From the NCBI GenBank assembly GCA_030595185.1, contig JAUVDT010000005.1:1-48562 (forward strand): DNA of 48,562 nt, written 5' to 3'. Below the pieces are notes generated by a model. The model searched no databases and was not told the DNA's origin. It saw nothing but the letters and a program-made list of their open reading frames with translations. This stretch comes from Gammaproteobacteria bacterium (lineage in GTDB: Bacteria; Pseudomonadota; Gammaproteobacteria; SZUA-229). Positions 11,089-21,708 of the stretch are shown here, one piece after another (the first letter of the stretch is position 1; the number at the start of each line of letters is the position of its first letter). A program made the position numbers and the translations under genes.

Positions 11089-11119
11089 AAAAAACCCGGC
11101 TTAGGTCGGGTTTTTTTTT
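11089..11119 (+). terminator. Rho-independent terminator of soxXYZA
   Basis: AAAAAAACCCGGCTTAGGTCGGGTTTTTTTTT after soxA stop. Confidence 0.85.
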
Positions 11120-11363
11120 GCCTAAAAATTAAGCTCATTTACAGTAAACGCTACATTAAAGTTAGACAAGCATTGCAGTAGCTCTATATAAACATGATAC
11201 AAACTCTACTTTATCTACACCCTTCTGTAAGACACTGCAATTTATAAGCAGGCACACAAAAGCATAAAATCATTTACAAATTTTAATTAATACAGATAAT
11301 ATTATATAGTCCTCGATATGAGGAGATTTACTTGAAAACAGAGATTCGATTTGGGATTAGAAA

Positions 11364-11439
11364 TGGTGGGTCATGATGGATTCGAACCATCGACCAATGG
11401 ATTAAAAGTCCACTGCTCTACCAGCTGAGCTAATGACCC
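11364..11439 (-). tRNA. tRNA-Lys (anticodon TTT)
   Basis: Minus strand GGGTCATTAGCTCAGCTGGTAGAGCAGTGGACTTTTAATCCATTGGTCGATGGTTCGAATCCATCATGACCCACCA: 76 nt cloverleaf with encoded CCA, loop CTTTTAA. Confidence 0.97.
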
Positions 11440-11530
11440 CCAAACGAGGTGTGAATAATACAGTACTTTTAGATAAAAACAAGACTATTTTGACTAAATT
11501 TTAAAAACTTTTTAAAGCCACTGATTTATA

Positions 11531-13342
11531 GTGGAACTCAATAAACTAACGGCACTTATGACATCAAACTTCAACAATTTTCTCACTCAAATCAAACAAT
11601 TAAATAAGATATTTGTTTTATCTGCTTGTAGTCTATGCACTTCACATTCAAGCATTATTCTAGCTGAATCGGTATCATCAATTGAATTCAATGGCATTAC
11701 CCCATACACAACTTCCACTGGCTTAAAAAATAGCTCAAACATAAACAATCAATTAAGCTCATCGTTATTCAACCGAACTATTAGCTATGGACAAGTAGAA
11801 TTCAATTTACAGACACTTACCGCTAAACCATTACGTAACATCAATACAGCTCGCCATGTAGCAATGCAACAAGCAGATTCATTTTTGATTGAAAACTGGA
11901 ACCATCAATTTATACCCTTATTAAATGGACTACCCATTAAGGTTAGTGGTAAATCATTAACAATAGCCATTAACGAAACAGAGACACAATTCTTTATCGC
12001 TACAAATAAAGAGCATGCTCTATTTTCAAACACTGGCAACCTAATATGGAAACGAGATACATCTGAACTCGCGACAGATGTTTTGATAACACAAAACCAG
12101 CAACATATTATTATTCGCAATAGAGATAACATTATTCGCTGGTATAGCTATCAGGATGGAGCCCCCCTATTTTCTCTCTTTATTAACCCTGAGACATTGC
12201 AATGGATTATCTGGTCTCCTAAAGGCTACTACGACAGTTCTGAGCCTAATTTTGCATCACTCAGTATTGAGAGCGAACACACAAGTGATATCACTTTATC
12301 TCAATTAAGGTACTACTTATTTCGACCAGCAATTATTCAAAAAATTATTAATAGCGAATCGATAAATTCAGTAGATATAACCACACTCCCTAAAAACCTT
12401 ACACCACCTACAATCACCCTATTCAATGAAACAGAACAACTGATCAATTTTTGTATAAGCAGTCCTTCTAATAGCTCTTCGAGAGTGATATTTTCAATAA
12501 ATGGTGTCGCGGTACAAAGAAAGACAACATCTATTTCAAATAACAATAAACAGTGTCCCCAAACAGTCACTTTTAATAAGACGCCATCTAATGCTGGTTA
12601 TTTCTTAAGCGTTCTGGCTTTTGATTTGGATTCAAAGATTTGGTCCGAAAAGCTCAAGCATGAAATATCACCAACTTCATTTTCATCTGAAAGTAAAAAT
12701 AACAAACTCACCGCCAAAGTTATTTATATAAATAATGAATCCGATAAAAAAGTTAGTGCAAAAAATAGCCAACTCATTTCAAATTACTTTAATAAGGCCA
12801 GCTTTCAGCACCTCAACCTTAGCTCAAATAAAAAAACAAAGGCCAATTCATCAACTGAAAAACACGACGGGCCATTTATTCTATATGTATCATCTGGCTG
12901 CCAGGTAACAGCTGATGATATTCTATTTAGTCTGACTAAAAAAAGCGCACCGAAGATGACCTTATCGCGGTTAAAAAACAAGCTACAAGCAACTAATAAT
13001 AATTATGGCCTGGTCTTTATAGATTGTCTTATTTCAGAAAAAGAGTTTAGTCGCCACCATGCAAAACAAAATATTCATAACTTTATGTTTGAAACAGGAC
13101 GTACGACACTGGTGCAGTTTTCAAGTAAAAAAGAAAGTTATATGATGGCAACTCTTGCCAGGGCAACCAATGGTGAGGCGGATGAAAATGACGATTTAGC
13201 TATCGATTCACATGAACTAATGAAATTTATGACAACAACATTACCTGAAACTACTTTTGAAGGCAGTGGAGATTCCGGTATTATTTTTAGTCAGGAAACA
13301 AAAAATAATACTTTTGTATTACCTATTACGTTAGAACAATAG
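11531..13342 (+). CDS. Exported WD40-like / degenerate caspase-like (peptidase C14-type) protein
   Basis: Beta-propeller-like text (GNLIWKRDTSELATDVLITQNQQHIIIRNRDNIIRWYSYQDGAPLFSLF), WSPKGYYDSSEPN as in caspase/WD40 fusions, then weak caspase-fold order; start uncertain (GTG 11531 or ATG 11558). Confidence 0.55.
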   Translation: MELNKLTALMTSNFNNFLTQIKQLNKIFVLSACSLCTSHSSIILAESVSSIEFNGITPYTTSTGLKNSSNINNQLSSSLFNRTISYGQVEFNLQTLTAKPLRNINTARHVAMQQADSFLIENWNHQFIPLLNGLPIKVSGKSLTIAINETETQFFIATNKEHALFSNTGNLIWKRDTSELATDVLITQNQQHIIIRNRDNIIRWYSYQDGAPLFSLFINPETLQWIIWSPKGYYDSSEPNFASLSIESEHTSDITLSQLRYYLFRPAIIQKIINSESINSVDITTLPKNLTPPTITLFNETEQLINFCISSPSNSSSRVIFSINGVAVQRKTTSISNNNKQCPQTVTFNKTPSNAGYFLSVLAFDLDSKIWSEKLKHEISPTSFSSESKNNKLTAKVIYINNESDKKVSAKNSQLISNYFNKASFQHLNLSSNKKTKANSSTEKHDGPFILYVSSGCQVTADDILFSLTKKSAPKMTLSRLKNKLQATNNNYGLVFIDCLISEKEFSRHHAKQNIHNFMFETGRTTLVQFSSKKESYMMATLARATNGEADENDDLAIDSHELMKFMTTTLPETTFEGSGDSGIIFSQETKNNTFVLPITLEQ

Positions 13343-13361
13343 TTTTTAGTCAAACTAAAAA
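13343..13361. terminator. Possible AT-rich bidirectional terminator between convergent genes
   Basis: TTTTTAGTcaaACTAAAAA inverted repeat directly between the stops of two convergent CDSs. Confidence 0.35.
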
Positions 13362-13364
13362 GCT

Positions 13365-14045
13365 TTATTTTGTATATTTCGTTGGGTCAGCAACACCGGC
13401 ATCATCAAAACCAGTTTTACGTAATCGACAAGAGTCACAAACACCACATGCTTCACCTTGCTCATTCGCAGCGTAACACGATATAGTCAATGCATAGTCC
13501 ACACCGTTCTCTATACCCATACGAATAATTTCAGCCTTGCTCAAGTTAATAAGCGGAGTATGAATACTAATGATATGACCTTCAATCGCAGACTTAGTCG
13601 CAAGGTTTGCCATTTTAGAAAAGGCATCGATGTATTCAGGTCGACAATCAGGATAACCAGAATAGTCGACAGCATTTACACCAATAAAGATATCTTGTGC
13701 CTCTAACACTTCTGCCCAGGCTAATGCATATGACAAAAATATTGTATTTCGTGCCGGCACGTAAGTAACAGGAATGCCTTCTTCTTGCGTTTCAGGCACA
13801 TCGATATCCATATCGGTTAAAGCGGAGCCACCCAACTGACCCAAATCAATTTTTAGAATACGGTGCTCAGTGACTTCGAACTGTTTCGCTATTTTTTTAG
13901 CTGCTTCCAACTCAATACTATGTCGCTGACCGTAACTAAAACTAAGTGCATAACAATCATATTTTTTTCTTGCTGTCGCAAGTACGGTGACAGAATCAAG
14001 TCCGCCTGATAATAAAATAACTGCTTTAGGTTTTGATTCATTCAT
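13365..14045 (-). CDS. queC: 7-cyano-7-deazaguanine synthase
   Basis: [20 protein letters not shown]-loop; [14 protein letters not shown] zinc motif. Confidence 0.96.
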   Translation of the reverse strand: MNESKPKAVILLSGGLDSVTVLATARKKYDCYALSFSYGQRHSIELEAAKKIAKQFEVTEHRILKIDLGQLGGSALTDMDIDVPETQEEGIPVTYVPARNTIFLSYALAWAEVLEAQDIFIGVNAVDYSGYPDCRPEYIDAFSKMANLATKSAIEGHIISIHTPLINLSKAEIIRMGIENGVDYALTISCYAANEQGEACGVCDSCRLRKTGFDDAGVADPTKYTK

Positions 14046-14047
14046 TT

Positions 14048-14722
14048 CTAACGACCGGGCTCATCATTCCAAAGATATTTATGCAACTGTAGTTGAAACC
14101 GTACAGACAGGTTATCTTCCAATATCCAGTCTGCTAATTGACGTGCCATTTTTTCACCATGGACTGGTGAAAACAATATTTCTGCTTTTTCTGTGAGTTG
14201 ATATTTTTCGAGCTGCTGCTTACTCCACTCATAATCATTACGATCACATATGACAAATTTAAGTTGATCTGTTTTTTTGATTAAAGCCAGGTTTTCATAA
14301 CGATTTTTAGATTCTTCACCCGAAGCAGGTGTTTTAAGATCCATGACGATTATGACTCTAGGGTCTACGTCAGCAATATCTATCGAACCACTGGTTTCCA
14401 ATGACACGTCATACCCTTTATCACATAAAGTAGTCAGCAAAGGCAAACAATTTTTTTGTGCCAAAGGCTCACCACCAGTAACGGTGACATAGTGTGCTTT
14501 GTATTTATCGGTGGATTCTAAAATAGACTCTAGTGATAAGCGCTCACCGCCTGTAAAAGCATATTCGGTATCACAATAACCGCAACGCAATGGGCAGCCT
14601 GTTAAACGAATAAAAACCGTTGGCAGGCCAACGGTTCTTGTTTCTCCCTGAAGCGAATAAAATATTTCCGTAATTCGTAATAATGATTCTTCAGTTTTTG
14701 GTGCCAATTTATCTACCTTCAC
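14048..14722 (-). CDS. queE: 7-carboxy-7-deazaguanine synthase (radical SAM)
   Basis: [40 protein letters not shown]; CxxxCxxC-type radical SAM cluster. Confidence 0.96.
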   Translation of the reverse strand: MKVDKLAPKTEESLLRITEIFYSLQGETRTVGLPTVFIRLTGCPLRCGYCDTEYAFTGGERLSLESILESTDKYKAHYVTVTGGEPLAQKNCLPLLTTLCDKGYDVSLETSGSIDIADVDPRVIIVMDLKTPASGEESKNRYENLALIKKTDQLKFVICDRNDYEWSKQQLEKYQLTEKAEILFSPVHGEKMARQLADWILEDNLSVRFQLQLHKYLWNDEPGR

Positions 14723-15584
14723 GTACCAATCGTTCTAAACGCTGTTTTGCTGTACGCGCATTTGTTGTATCCGGATACTGTGACAACACAGAGTTTAATG
14801 CTCTTTTTGCTGCATCCCAATCCTTTAACTCATAATAGGTAAAACCAATTTTAAGTTCTGCATCTTTACGTTTAGGGCTGTCTTGATAATCAGTCAAAAT
14901 TTTCTGAAATTCAACTAAGGCAGTTTTGTAATCACGCGTCGCGTAATTCGCTTCACCTAACCAATACTGTGCATTATCTGCATACTTACCCGTACCATAA
15001 GCCGTCAAGAAAGCTCTAAAGGCTGTTATTGATTGTGAGTAATTACCTTCTTTTAATAGATTAAACGCTTTGGTATAAGCCGATTGCTCATTTGCCGTAT
15101 CGACAAGATTACCTGGCTGCTGAATACCCGAGCCCATCGCACCTTTACCTTGATTCGTAACCGTTAAACCTGATGAACCAAGATCAGGGACAGTATGTCG
15201 ATTCACAGTCATACCACTACTGGAAGAAGAGCCTGCTTCTAGCTCAAGAATACGACGATCGACATCCTGATAAAGACTTCTTTGCCTTTTCGTTAACAAA
15301 CCCATTTGATGACCTTGCTGCTCCGAAAAGCCTCTTAACTCGCTCACCTCTTTCTTAAGCTGAGCAATTTGCTCTAACAAGTCATAGATAACATTATTAT
15401 CGAGCTTTTTCTCCAGCACATCGATACGTTGCTTTGATTCTTCATCTAAAGCTGGAGGAGCACCATACTGTAATAAAGGCTCTGGTGCGCTTCTTGGTGG
15501 TGATGCCATCACCTGACCAACAACTAATAAAGAACTCAATAATAAACCTGATTTGAAAATGACTTGCATCTTACATTGCCTCAT
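14709..15584 (-). CDS. cpoB: Tol-Pal cell division coordinator CpoB (YbgF)
   Basis: Signal peptide, coiled coil, C-terminal TPRs (YTKAFNLLKEGNYSQSITAFRAFL...); downstream of pal. Confidence 0.94.
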   Translation of the reverse strand: MRQCKMQVIFKSGLLLSSLLVVGQVMASPPRSAPEPLLQYGAPPALDEESKQRIDVLEKKLDNNVIYDLLEQIAQLKKEVSELRGFSEQQGHQMGLLTKRQRSLYQDVDRRILELEAGSSSSSGMTVNRHTVPDLGSSGLTVTNQGKGAMGSGIQQPGNLVDTANEQSAYTKAFNLLKEGNYSQSITAFRAFLTAYGTGKYADNAQYWLGEANYATRDYKTALVEFQKILTDYQDSPKRKDAELKIGFTYYELKDWDAAKRALNSVLSQYPDTTNARTAKQRLERLVREGR

Positions 15585-16134
15585 AAACCAGCTGTACGCG
15601 ACGATTTTTATTCCACGCAGCTTCTGTATGTTCTAATTCAACGGGCTTTTCTTCACCGTAGCTAATAACTTCAACTTGCTTTTTATTCGCGCCTTGAAAC
15701 ATCAATATTCTACTCACTGCCTGAGCGCGTCGATCACCTAAAGCAATATTATACTCTCTTGAGCCACGCTCATCGGTATGACCTTCAAGTCTTACTTTCA
15801 TATCTGGATTTGACGCTAAATAACGACCATGCCATGTAATCAGATCACGATACTCAGATTTAATAGAACTTGAATTAAAATCAAAATAAATCACTTGTTG
15901 CGATAAAGGACTGCTTGCATCCTTAATCGCGTCTTTTCTGTAAGGTTCATCACCCGCATTAAATGCGCTACCTTGCGTATTATCCGCACCGTCCAGTTTT
16001 CCTGTTTGCACTGAATCTGTACTACCCGGTTTTTTACCAGCATTAGCGGTTGAGCCAGAATCATCTTTAGGTGGCTGTGCAGGACATCCCGTCAACAATG
16101 CAGCGGCCAAAAAAACTAAAATATATTTTTGCAT
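15571..16134 (-). CDS. pal: Peptidoglycan-associated lipoprotein Pal
   Basis: Lipobox LLTGC; OmpA-like VIYFDFNSSSIKSEYRDLI...LEGHTDERGSREYNIALGDRRA. Confidence 0.96.
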   Translation of the reverse strand: MQKYILVFLAAALLTGCPAQPPKDDSGSTANAGKKPGSTDSVQTGKLDGADNTQGSAFNAGDEPYRKDAIKDASSPLSQQVIYFDFNSSSIKSEYRDLITWHGRYLASNPDMKVRLEGHTDERGSREYNIALGDRRAQAVSRILMFQGANKKQVEVISYGEEKPVELEHTEAAWNKNRRVQLVYEAM

Positions 16135-16154
16135 TTAATTCTCTCCAATATGAA

Positions 16155-17444
16155 TTATTTTAAAAAAGGTGACCAAGTTGGCTCTCTCACTTCGCCTTCT
16201 TTAGCTACCAGTCTCTGCTTGAAACGACCATCAAAAGAAACAGCGGCTAAAGCTGCTCGTTGTCCTTCTGCATACAAAATCATACTGCCATTGGGTGCAA
16301 AGCTTGGCGACTCATCCAACGGGCCTTCTGTCAAAATATCAATAATACCTGTTTCAAAATCCATGCTCGCAATTTTAAAACCTGATTTGTCCTTAAAAAC
16401 AAACGCCATCTTTAAACCATCTTTAGAAATTTCAGGGCTGGTATTGTAATCACCATCAAAAGTAAGACGTTGAGGTCTTTGCCCTGCTTTATCCATTTTA
16501 TATAACTGCGGTTTACCTGAACGATTTGAAGTAAACACGAGGGTTTCACTATTTGGCATCCACGATGGTTCTGTATCAATACCCCAGTGTTTTGTCATAC
16601 GTTGTAATTTTTTACTTTGTAAGTTCAAAACATAAATATCTGGGTTACCATCTTTCGATAGCGTCATTGCTAATTTTTTTCCATCAGGCGACCAAACAGG
16701 CGCGCCATTCAGGCCTTTAAACCCTGAAACACGTACGCGCTGTTCAGAAGAAAGCACCTGAGTATAAATCTGTGCACGTTTGTTCTCAAATGAGACGTAC
16801 GCCAATTGAGTACCATCCGGTGACCAACTGGGTGACATTATCGGCTGAGTTGATGTCAGTATGGTGATGGAATTAAAGCCATCCGCATCTGACACTTCTA
16901 ATTTGTAACTGGCAACACCTAAACTTCTTGTTACCGACACATAAGCCACTTTAGTATTAAACGCGCCTTTCTGGCCCGTTAACTGCTGGTAAATTAAGTC
17001 ACTAATATGATGAGCTGTGCGGCGTATTGAGCTTAAGTTAGCGGTTAAGCTATAGCCTAATAATTGCTCGCCTTTAAAGACATCAAACAATTGAAACTGA
17101 ACTGTGTACTGGTTAAGCCCAGCAGGACGAATAGAACCAACCACAAGGTGATCAACGCCACCCACACGCCAGGTATTGAAATCTATATTCTCACTATTTT
17201 GCGGACGGCTTAATAAGTCTTTTTCTGCAATTGGTGCGAAACGGCCACTACGCAATAAATCTGACGATATGACTTCTGACCATTTCATATCTGGCTTCTT
17301 CTCAACACTTGCCCAATTAAAAGGTACGATCGCTATTGGTAATGCATCTTCAGTACCTTGGGTAATCTCTACATCTAAAACAGCCTGAGCTGATAAAGAC
17401 CAGCCAAATAATAAGAGACTTGCAATGATTAAAACTTGTTTCAT
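16155..17444 (-). CDS. tolB: Tol-Pal system beta-propeller protein TolB
   Basis: MKQVLIIASLLLFGWSLSAQA signal peptide (track start 17462 is 6 codons upstream); PSWSPDGTQLAYVSFE, PEISKDGLKMAFV propeller repeats; operon context. Confidence 0.95.
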   Translation of the reverse strand: MKQVLIIASLLLFGWSLSAQAVLDVEITQGTEDALPIAIVPFNWASVEKKPDMKWSEVISSDLLRSGRFAPIAEKDLLSRPQNSENIDFNTWRVGGVDHLVVGSIRPAGLNQYTVQFQLFDVFKGEQLLGYSLTANLSSIRRTAHHISDLIYQQLTGQKGAFNTKVAYVSVTRSLGVASYKLEVSDADGFNSITILTSTQPIMSPSWSPDGTQLAYVSFENKRAQIYTQVLSSEQRVRVSGFKGLNGAPVWSPDGKKLAMTLSKDGNPDIYVLNLQSKKLQRMTKHWGIDTEPSWMPNSETLVFTSNRSGKPQLYKMDKAGQRPQRLTFDGDYNTSPEISKDGLKMAFVFKDKSGFKIASMDFETGIIDILTEGPLDESPSFAPNGSMILYAEGQRAALAAVSFDGRFKQRLVAKEGEVREPTWSPFLK

Positions 17445-17516
17445 AGGGTTTCTTCTATACATATCTTCAAATAAGCGTCATCTATTATTGAATCTGCGAT
17501 TTATACAAGTATATAA

Positions 17517-18404
17517 CTAAGGTTTAAAAACAAAACGTATTGTTCTATCAAACACATCGTTTGACGGTGGATCGGGTAATGGCGAAGCTCTTCTCACCGC
17601 ACGTTCAACCGACAGCTGAAACGCTTTATTACCACTACATTGTCCAGTATTTACACTTAACACGGTTCCGGCTCTGTTTTGTGTAATATTAACAACACAT
17701 GACATGCCTTTACTGGAACTCGCAGGTTTGATCCATTTTTTCTCAACATGTCGTTCTATCAGTTTAACATATTGAGAACGCAATTTTTTCATCTTAGAGC
17801 TGTTCAAATAACGCTCACGTTCTTCTTCAGCTAACTTCTTTTTTAAGGCTTTAGCTTCGGCTGCTCTGCGTACACGATCGACCTCTGCTTTTTTAGCATT
17901 TTCGCGCGCTAACTCTTCTTGTTCTCTCTTTTTCTGTAATACAGATAAACGTTGTTGTTCTGCCTGGCGTTGTTGTTCCAGTTGTTGATTTTTCTTTTTT
18001 AAGTCAGCTAATTTTTTACTTTCTATTTTTCTTATTTTTTCATCGGCTAAACGTTTCTTTTTCAGATTTGCTAAACGTTTTTCTTCTAATTTACGGTTTT
18101 TTATCGCCTGTTTTCTTTTCTTCTCTTCTTTACGTGCTTTAGCCGCTAAGCGTTTTAAACGCTGTTTTTCATTGTATTTCTTTGTCGCTTCATGCTTTTT
18201 AATTTTATCCAGTTCGGCTTGTACTATTTGACTATCAACAATCACCGCTTGTACTGTTTCAACCTGTTTTTGTGGTGCATCAGGTCTTGGTGAAAGGCTC
18301 ACGCTAATAATAAGCACAAGCAAGATAACAACATGTATTGCTACCGCAATATAAAATGCTTTTGAGTCATAGCGAATAATGCCAAACAAACTGCCTTCTT
18401 TCAT
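17517..18404 (-). CDS. tolA: Cell envelope integrity protein TolA
   Basis: N-terminal TM helix, long K/E/A-rich helix, C-terminal TonB-like domain; between tolR and tolB. Confidence 0.93.
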   Translation of the reverse strand: MKEGSLFGIIRYDSKAFYIAVAIHVVILLVLIISVSLSPRPDAPQKQVETVQAVIVDSQIVQAELDKIKKHEATKKYNEKQRLKRLAAKARKEEKKRKQAIKNRKLEEKRLANLKKKRLADEKIRKIESKKLADLKKKNQQLEQQRQAEQQRLSVLQKKREQEELARENAKKAEVDRVRRAAEAKALKKKLAEEERERYLNSSKMKKLRSQYVKLIERHVEKKWIKPASSSKGMSCVVNITQNRAGTVLSVNTGQCSGNKAFQLSVERAVRRASPLPDPPSNDVFDRTIRFVFKP

Positions 18405-18406
18405 AA

Positions 18407-18823
18407 TCAGTTCAGGCCTTCCGTCATCAAACCAACTTTAGCAACACCGGCTTGCTGCAAATACACCATTGCCCTAACGACTTTGCCATAACTGACTTCT
18501 TTATCACCACGCACTAACACAGGCGTATCGGGACGTAATTTTAAAACCGCGGCAACACGGTTCACCATTAACTGTGCGTCTATAGGTTTATCGGGTTTAG
18601 CACCGATATTAAGAAAATAGTCTCCATTTTTATCAACAGCAACCACTAAGGGTTCTTGTTGATCGGGAGAGATAGGTTGCGCATCTGCAGTGGGTAATTC
18701 GATCTCCACACCTTGTGACAATAGGGGCGCTGTAATCATAAAAATAATAAGCAGTACCAACATAACATCGATATAAGGTACAACATTTATTTCTGCGACA
18801 GCTCTGCGTTTACGACCTGACAT
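18407..18823 (-). CDS. tolR: Biopolymer transporter TolR
   Basis: AEINVVPYIDVMLVLLIIFMITAPLLSQGVEIELP. Confidence 0.96.
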   Translation of the reverse strand: MSGRKRRAVAEINVVPYIDVMLVLLIIFMITAPLLSQGVEIELPTADAQPISPDQQEPLVVAVDKNGDYFLNIGAKPDKPIDAQLMVNRVAAVLKLRPDTPVLVRGDKEVSYGKVVRAMVYLQQAGVAKVGLMTEGLN

Positions 18824-18831
18824 GTCAGCCC

Positions 18832-19533
18832 CTACCCAACTTTACCGTCATTATCTTGAACTTTATTCATAGTTTGTCTATGTAACAGGCTGGCAAATTC
18901 TTCCTGGAAGTTTTCGTAACGGTTACATAGACGATCAACTTTTTCGGCATAGCGGTTATAGGCTACTACTGCAGGAATAGCGGCAAACAAACCCATTGCG
19001 GTTGCAATTAATGCCTCGGCTATACCCGGCGCAACCATCGCTAAAGTAGCGTGTTTTACAGCGCCTAAAGCCATAAAGGAATTCATAATACCCCAAACCG
19101 TACCAAACAAACCGACATACGGGCTAATTGAACCAATAGTGGCGAGTAATGATAAGTGTCGATCCAGACGATCTTCTTCACGAGACAAAGCAACTTTCAT
19201 GCTGCGCTGCACACCCGCTAAAAGCATTTCTGCAGAATCTGATTTTTTATGCAGCTTTGCATATTCTGAAAAACCGGATTCAAATATTTTTTCCATTCCA
19301 TGGCGATCAAGCCTTCGTTGACTAATGCCTTTATATAATTCACTTAAATCAATGCCTGACCAAAATTTATCTTCAAAAGTATCTGCATTAGTAGTAGCAC
19401 GATTTAATAATTTATATTTATGGATAATAACAGTCCATGAAATAATTGATGCAGCGACAAGAGCGAGCATAACTAATTGCACAACAAAACTGGCTCTTAT
19501 GACCAAATCAAAAAACGACATATCAGCTGACAC
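18832..19533 (-). CDS. tolQ: Proton channel protein TolQ
   Basis: LSLLATIGSISPYVGLFGTVWGIMNSFMAL...APGIAEALIATAMGLFAAIPAVVAYN. Confidence 0.96.
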   Translation of the reverse strand: MSADMSFFDLVIRASFVVQLVMLALVAASIISWTVIIHKYKLLNRATTNADTFEDKFWSGIDLSELYKGISQRRLDRHGMEKIFESGFSEYAKLHKKSDSAEMLLAGVQRSMKVALSREEDRLDRHLSLLATIGSISPYVGLFGTVWGIMNSFMALGAVKHATLAMVAPGIAEALIATAMGLFAAIPAVVAYNRYAEKVDRLCNRYENFQEEFASLLHRQTMNKVQDNDGKVG

Positions 19534-19577
19534 GAAGCGTCCCCTTTATAATTATATTTGCCATTGGCTTTTGATAT

Positions 19578-19982
19578 CTACGATTCATTTTTCATTTGCT
19601 GAATAATAAATTCAGGTATTGCCTTTGGTTTTAATTCTTTTGCCTGCAAACAAGCCACTTTACACGTTGCCTGACAAAGCACAGTCCCATCATCACGAGA
19701 AATAATCTGTTTAAAAACCAGACTGGCTTTTTTATATTCAATCACTTCTGTTGTTACAGTTAACAAGTCATTAAAGACAGCTGGTTTGTTGTAATCAACA
19801 TTAATATTTCGTACTGCAAATATAATATTATATTGCGCTATTAACTGATCTTGTTGCAAACCACGTTCACGTAATAATTCTGTACGGGCCCGTTCAAAAA
19901 ACTTCAGATAATTGGCGTAATAAACAACGCCGCCAGAATCTGTATCTTCATAATAGACCCTAACCGGCCAGGAAAATTTCAT
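19578..19982 (-). CDS. ybgC: Tol-Pal associated acyl-CoA thioesterase
   Basis: VYYEDTDSGGVVYYANYLKFFERARTELLRERG hotdog-fold motif; upstream of tolQ. Confidence 0.95.
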   Translation of the reverse strand: MKFSWPVRVYYEDTDSGGVVYYANYLKFFERARTELLRERGLQQDQLIAQYNIIFAVRNINVDYNKPAVFNDLLTVTTEVIEYKKASLVFKQIISRDDGTVLCQATCKVACLQAKELKPKAIPEFIIQQMKNES

Positions 19983-20040
19983 TTAATATTCTTCTTTTTA
20001 CTGCGCATAAGTATAAAACGGCTCAATTCGCTAAACAGCA

Positions 20041-21102
20041 TCATTCATCGAGTAAAGACTCATTTTCATCATAATTTTGTGCGTGTTTTGGTTTTTTTAA
20101 ACCAAAATGAGTATAAGCACTGCTAGTGGCGATTCGGCCTCGTGGTGTACGCATTAAAAAACCTTGTTGAATTAAATAAGGCTCAATCACATCTTCTATT
20201 GTGTCTTTTTCTTCTCCGATTGCTGCTGCCAAGTTTTCAACCCCAACCGGGCCACCATCGAATTTTTCGATAATAGACAGTAATAATTTTTGATCCATAT
20301 GATCAAAACCGTGTTTATCGACTTTAATCATATCCAATGCTTTACTGGCTATTTCTGCCGTTACCACGCCATCAGCTTTAATATCGGCATAATCCCGTAC
20401 TCGGCGTAGTAATCGATTAGCGATACGCGGGGTACCGCGAGCACGTCTTGCAATTTCAATCGCGCCTTCATCATCCATTTCTACGTTCAGAATTTTTGCC
20501 GAACGTTTAACAATTGATGTTAGATCAGTTGCATTATAAAACTCTAAGCGTAAAACAATGCCAAATCGATCACGTAATGGAGAGGTTAATGCACCCGCTC
20601 TTGTGGTTGCACCCACAAGAGTAAAGGGAGGTAAATCGAGTTTAATAGAACGTGCCGCTGGCCCTTCACCAATAATGATATCCAGCTGAAAATCTTCTAA
20701 TGCGGGGTAAAGCACTTCTTCTACAACCGGGCTTAGACGGTGTATTTCATCGATAAACAACACATCATGTGGCTCTAAATTAGTTAATAAAGCCGCTAAG
20801 TCACCTGGTTTTTCTAATACGGGGCCTGATGTTTGACGCAGATTGACGTCCATTTCATTTGCAATAATGTGCGACAGTGTTGTTTTACCCAAACCAGGAG
20901 GCCCAAAGATCAGGCAATGGTCCAATGCTTCACCACGTTTTTTGGCCGCTGGAATGTAAATTTCCATTTGCTCGTTGACGGTAGGCTGGCCGACATAATC
21001 GGCTAATAATTTTGGCCGGATCGCGCGGTCGATATTTGCTTCATCAGTTGATGCGATTTGTGCAGTGATTTCTCTCGACTCATCTATTGTTTGGTCAGAC
21101 AT
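20041..21102 (-). CDS. ruvB: Holliday junction branch migration helicase RuvB
   Basis: [50 protein letters not shown]. Confidence 0.97.
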   Translation of the reverse strand: MSDQTIDESREITAQIASTDEANIDRAIRPKLLADYVGQPTVNEQMEIYIPAAKKRGEALDHCLIFGPPGLGKTTLSHIIANEMDVNLRQTSGPVLEKPGDLAALLTNLEPHDVLFIDEIHRLSPVVEEVLYPALEDFQLDIIIGEGPAARSIKLDLPPFTLVGATTRAGALTSPLRDRFGIVLRLEFYNATDLTSIVKRSAKILNVEMDDEGAIEIARRARGTPRIANRLLRRVRDYADIKADGVVTAEIASKALDMIKVDKHGFDHMDQKLLLSIIEKFDGGPVGVENLAAAIGEEKDTIEDVIEPYLIQQGFLMRTPRGRIATSSAYTHFGLKKPKHAQNYDENESLLDE

Positions 21103-21708
21103 TTATTTAGACAACCTTTGTAGCGCCTGACGTATGATTTCTTCAGTATTCAAGCCTTCGGTTTCGATACTTCTCACCATTTTAGACGCATCGTTCGGTT
21201 TGTATCCCAATGCTATCAATGCACTAACCGCATCACCAATAGGGCTTTTTATTGCTGGACTAGCAGATAAACCTGCTATCCCTGAAGCTTCTTTTGCATC
21301 ATCTTCCGTACCGACTTTATCTTTAAGCTCAACTATCAATCTTTCAGCTGTCTTTTTACCTATTCCCGGCAACCTGACCAGAGCGGCGGCATCGTTATCA
21401 TGAATACAACGGATAAAGTCTTCGGCAGTAATGCCCGATAAGATGGTAATGGCTAACTTGGGACCTACACCATTAATTTTTATTAAAATACGGAATAATG
21501 CACGTTCGGATTCGGTCGCAAAGCCATACAGGAGTTGAGCATCTTCACGCACCACCATGTGCGTGTGAATGATGACGTTCTCACCAACATCAGGTAAAGC
21601 ATAAAAGGTCGACATTGGGGCAGAGACCTCATAGCCAACACCGTTTACATCGATTAATAACTCAGGTGGTTGTTTTTGTAATATTTGCCCACTCAATCGA
21701 CCTATCAC
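21103..21708 (-). CDS. ruvA: Holliday junction DNA-binding protein RuvA
   Basis: MIGRLSGQILQKQPPELLIDVNGVGYEVSAPMSTFY; HhH motifs GVGPKLA and GIGKKTAERL. Confidence 0.97.
   Translation of the reverse strand: MIGRLSGQILQKQPPELLIDVNGVGYEVSAPMSTFYALPDVGENVIIHTHMVVREDAQLLYGFATESERALFRILIKINGVGPKLAITILSGITAEDFIRCIHDNDAAALVRLPGIGKKTAERLIVELKDKVGTEDDAKEASGIAGLSASPAIKSPIGDAVSALIALGYKPNDASKMVRSIETEGLNTEEIIRQALQRLSK

Noticed and set aside
11364-11439. tRNA-Lys as an integration site for a genomic island
   Set aside because: No integrase gene or partial duplication of the tRNA 3' end was seen nearby
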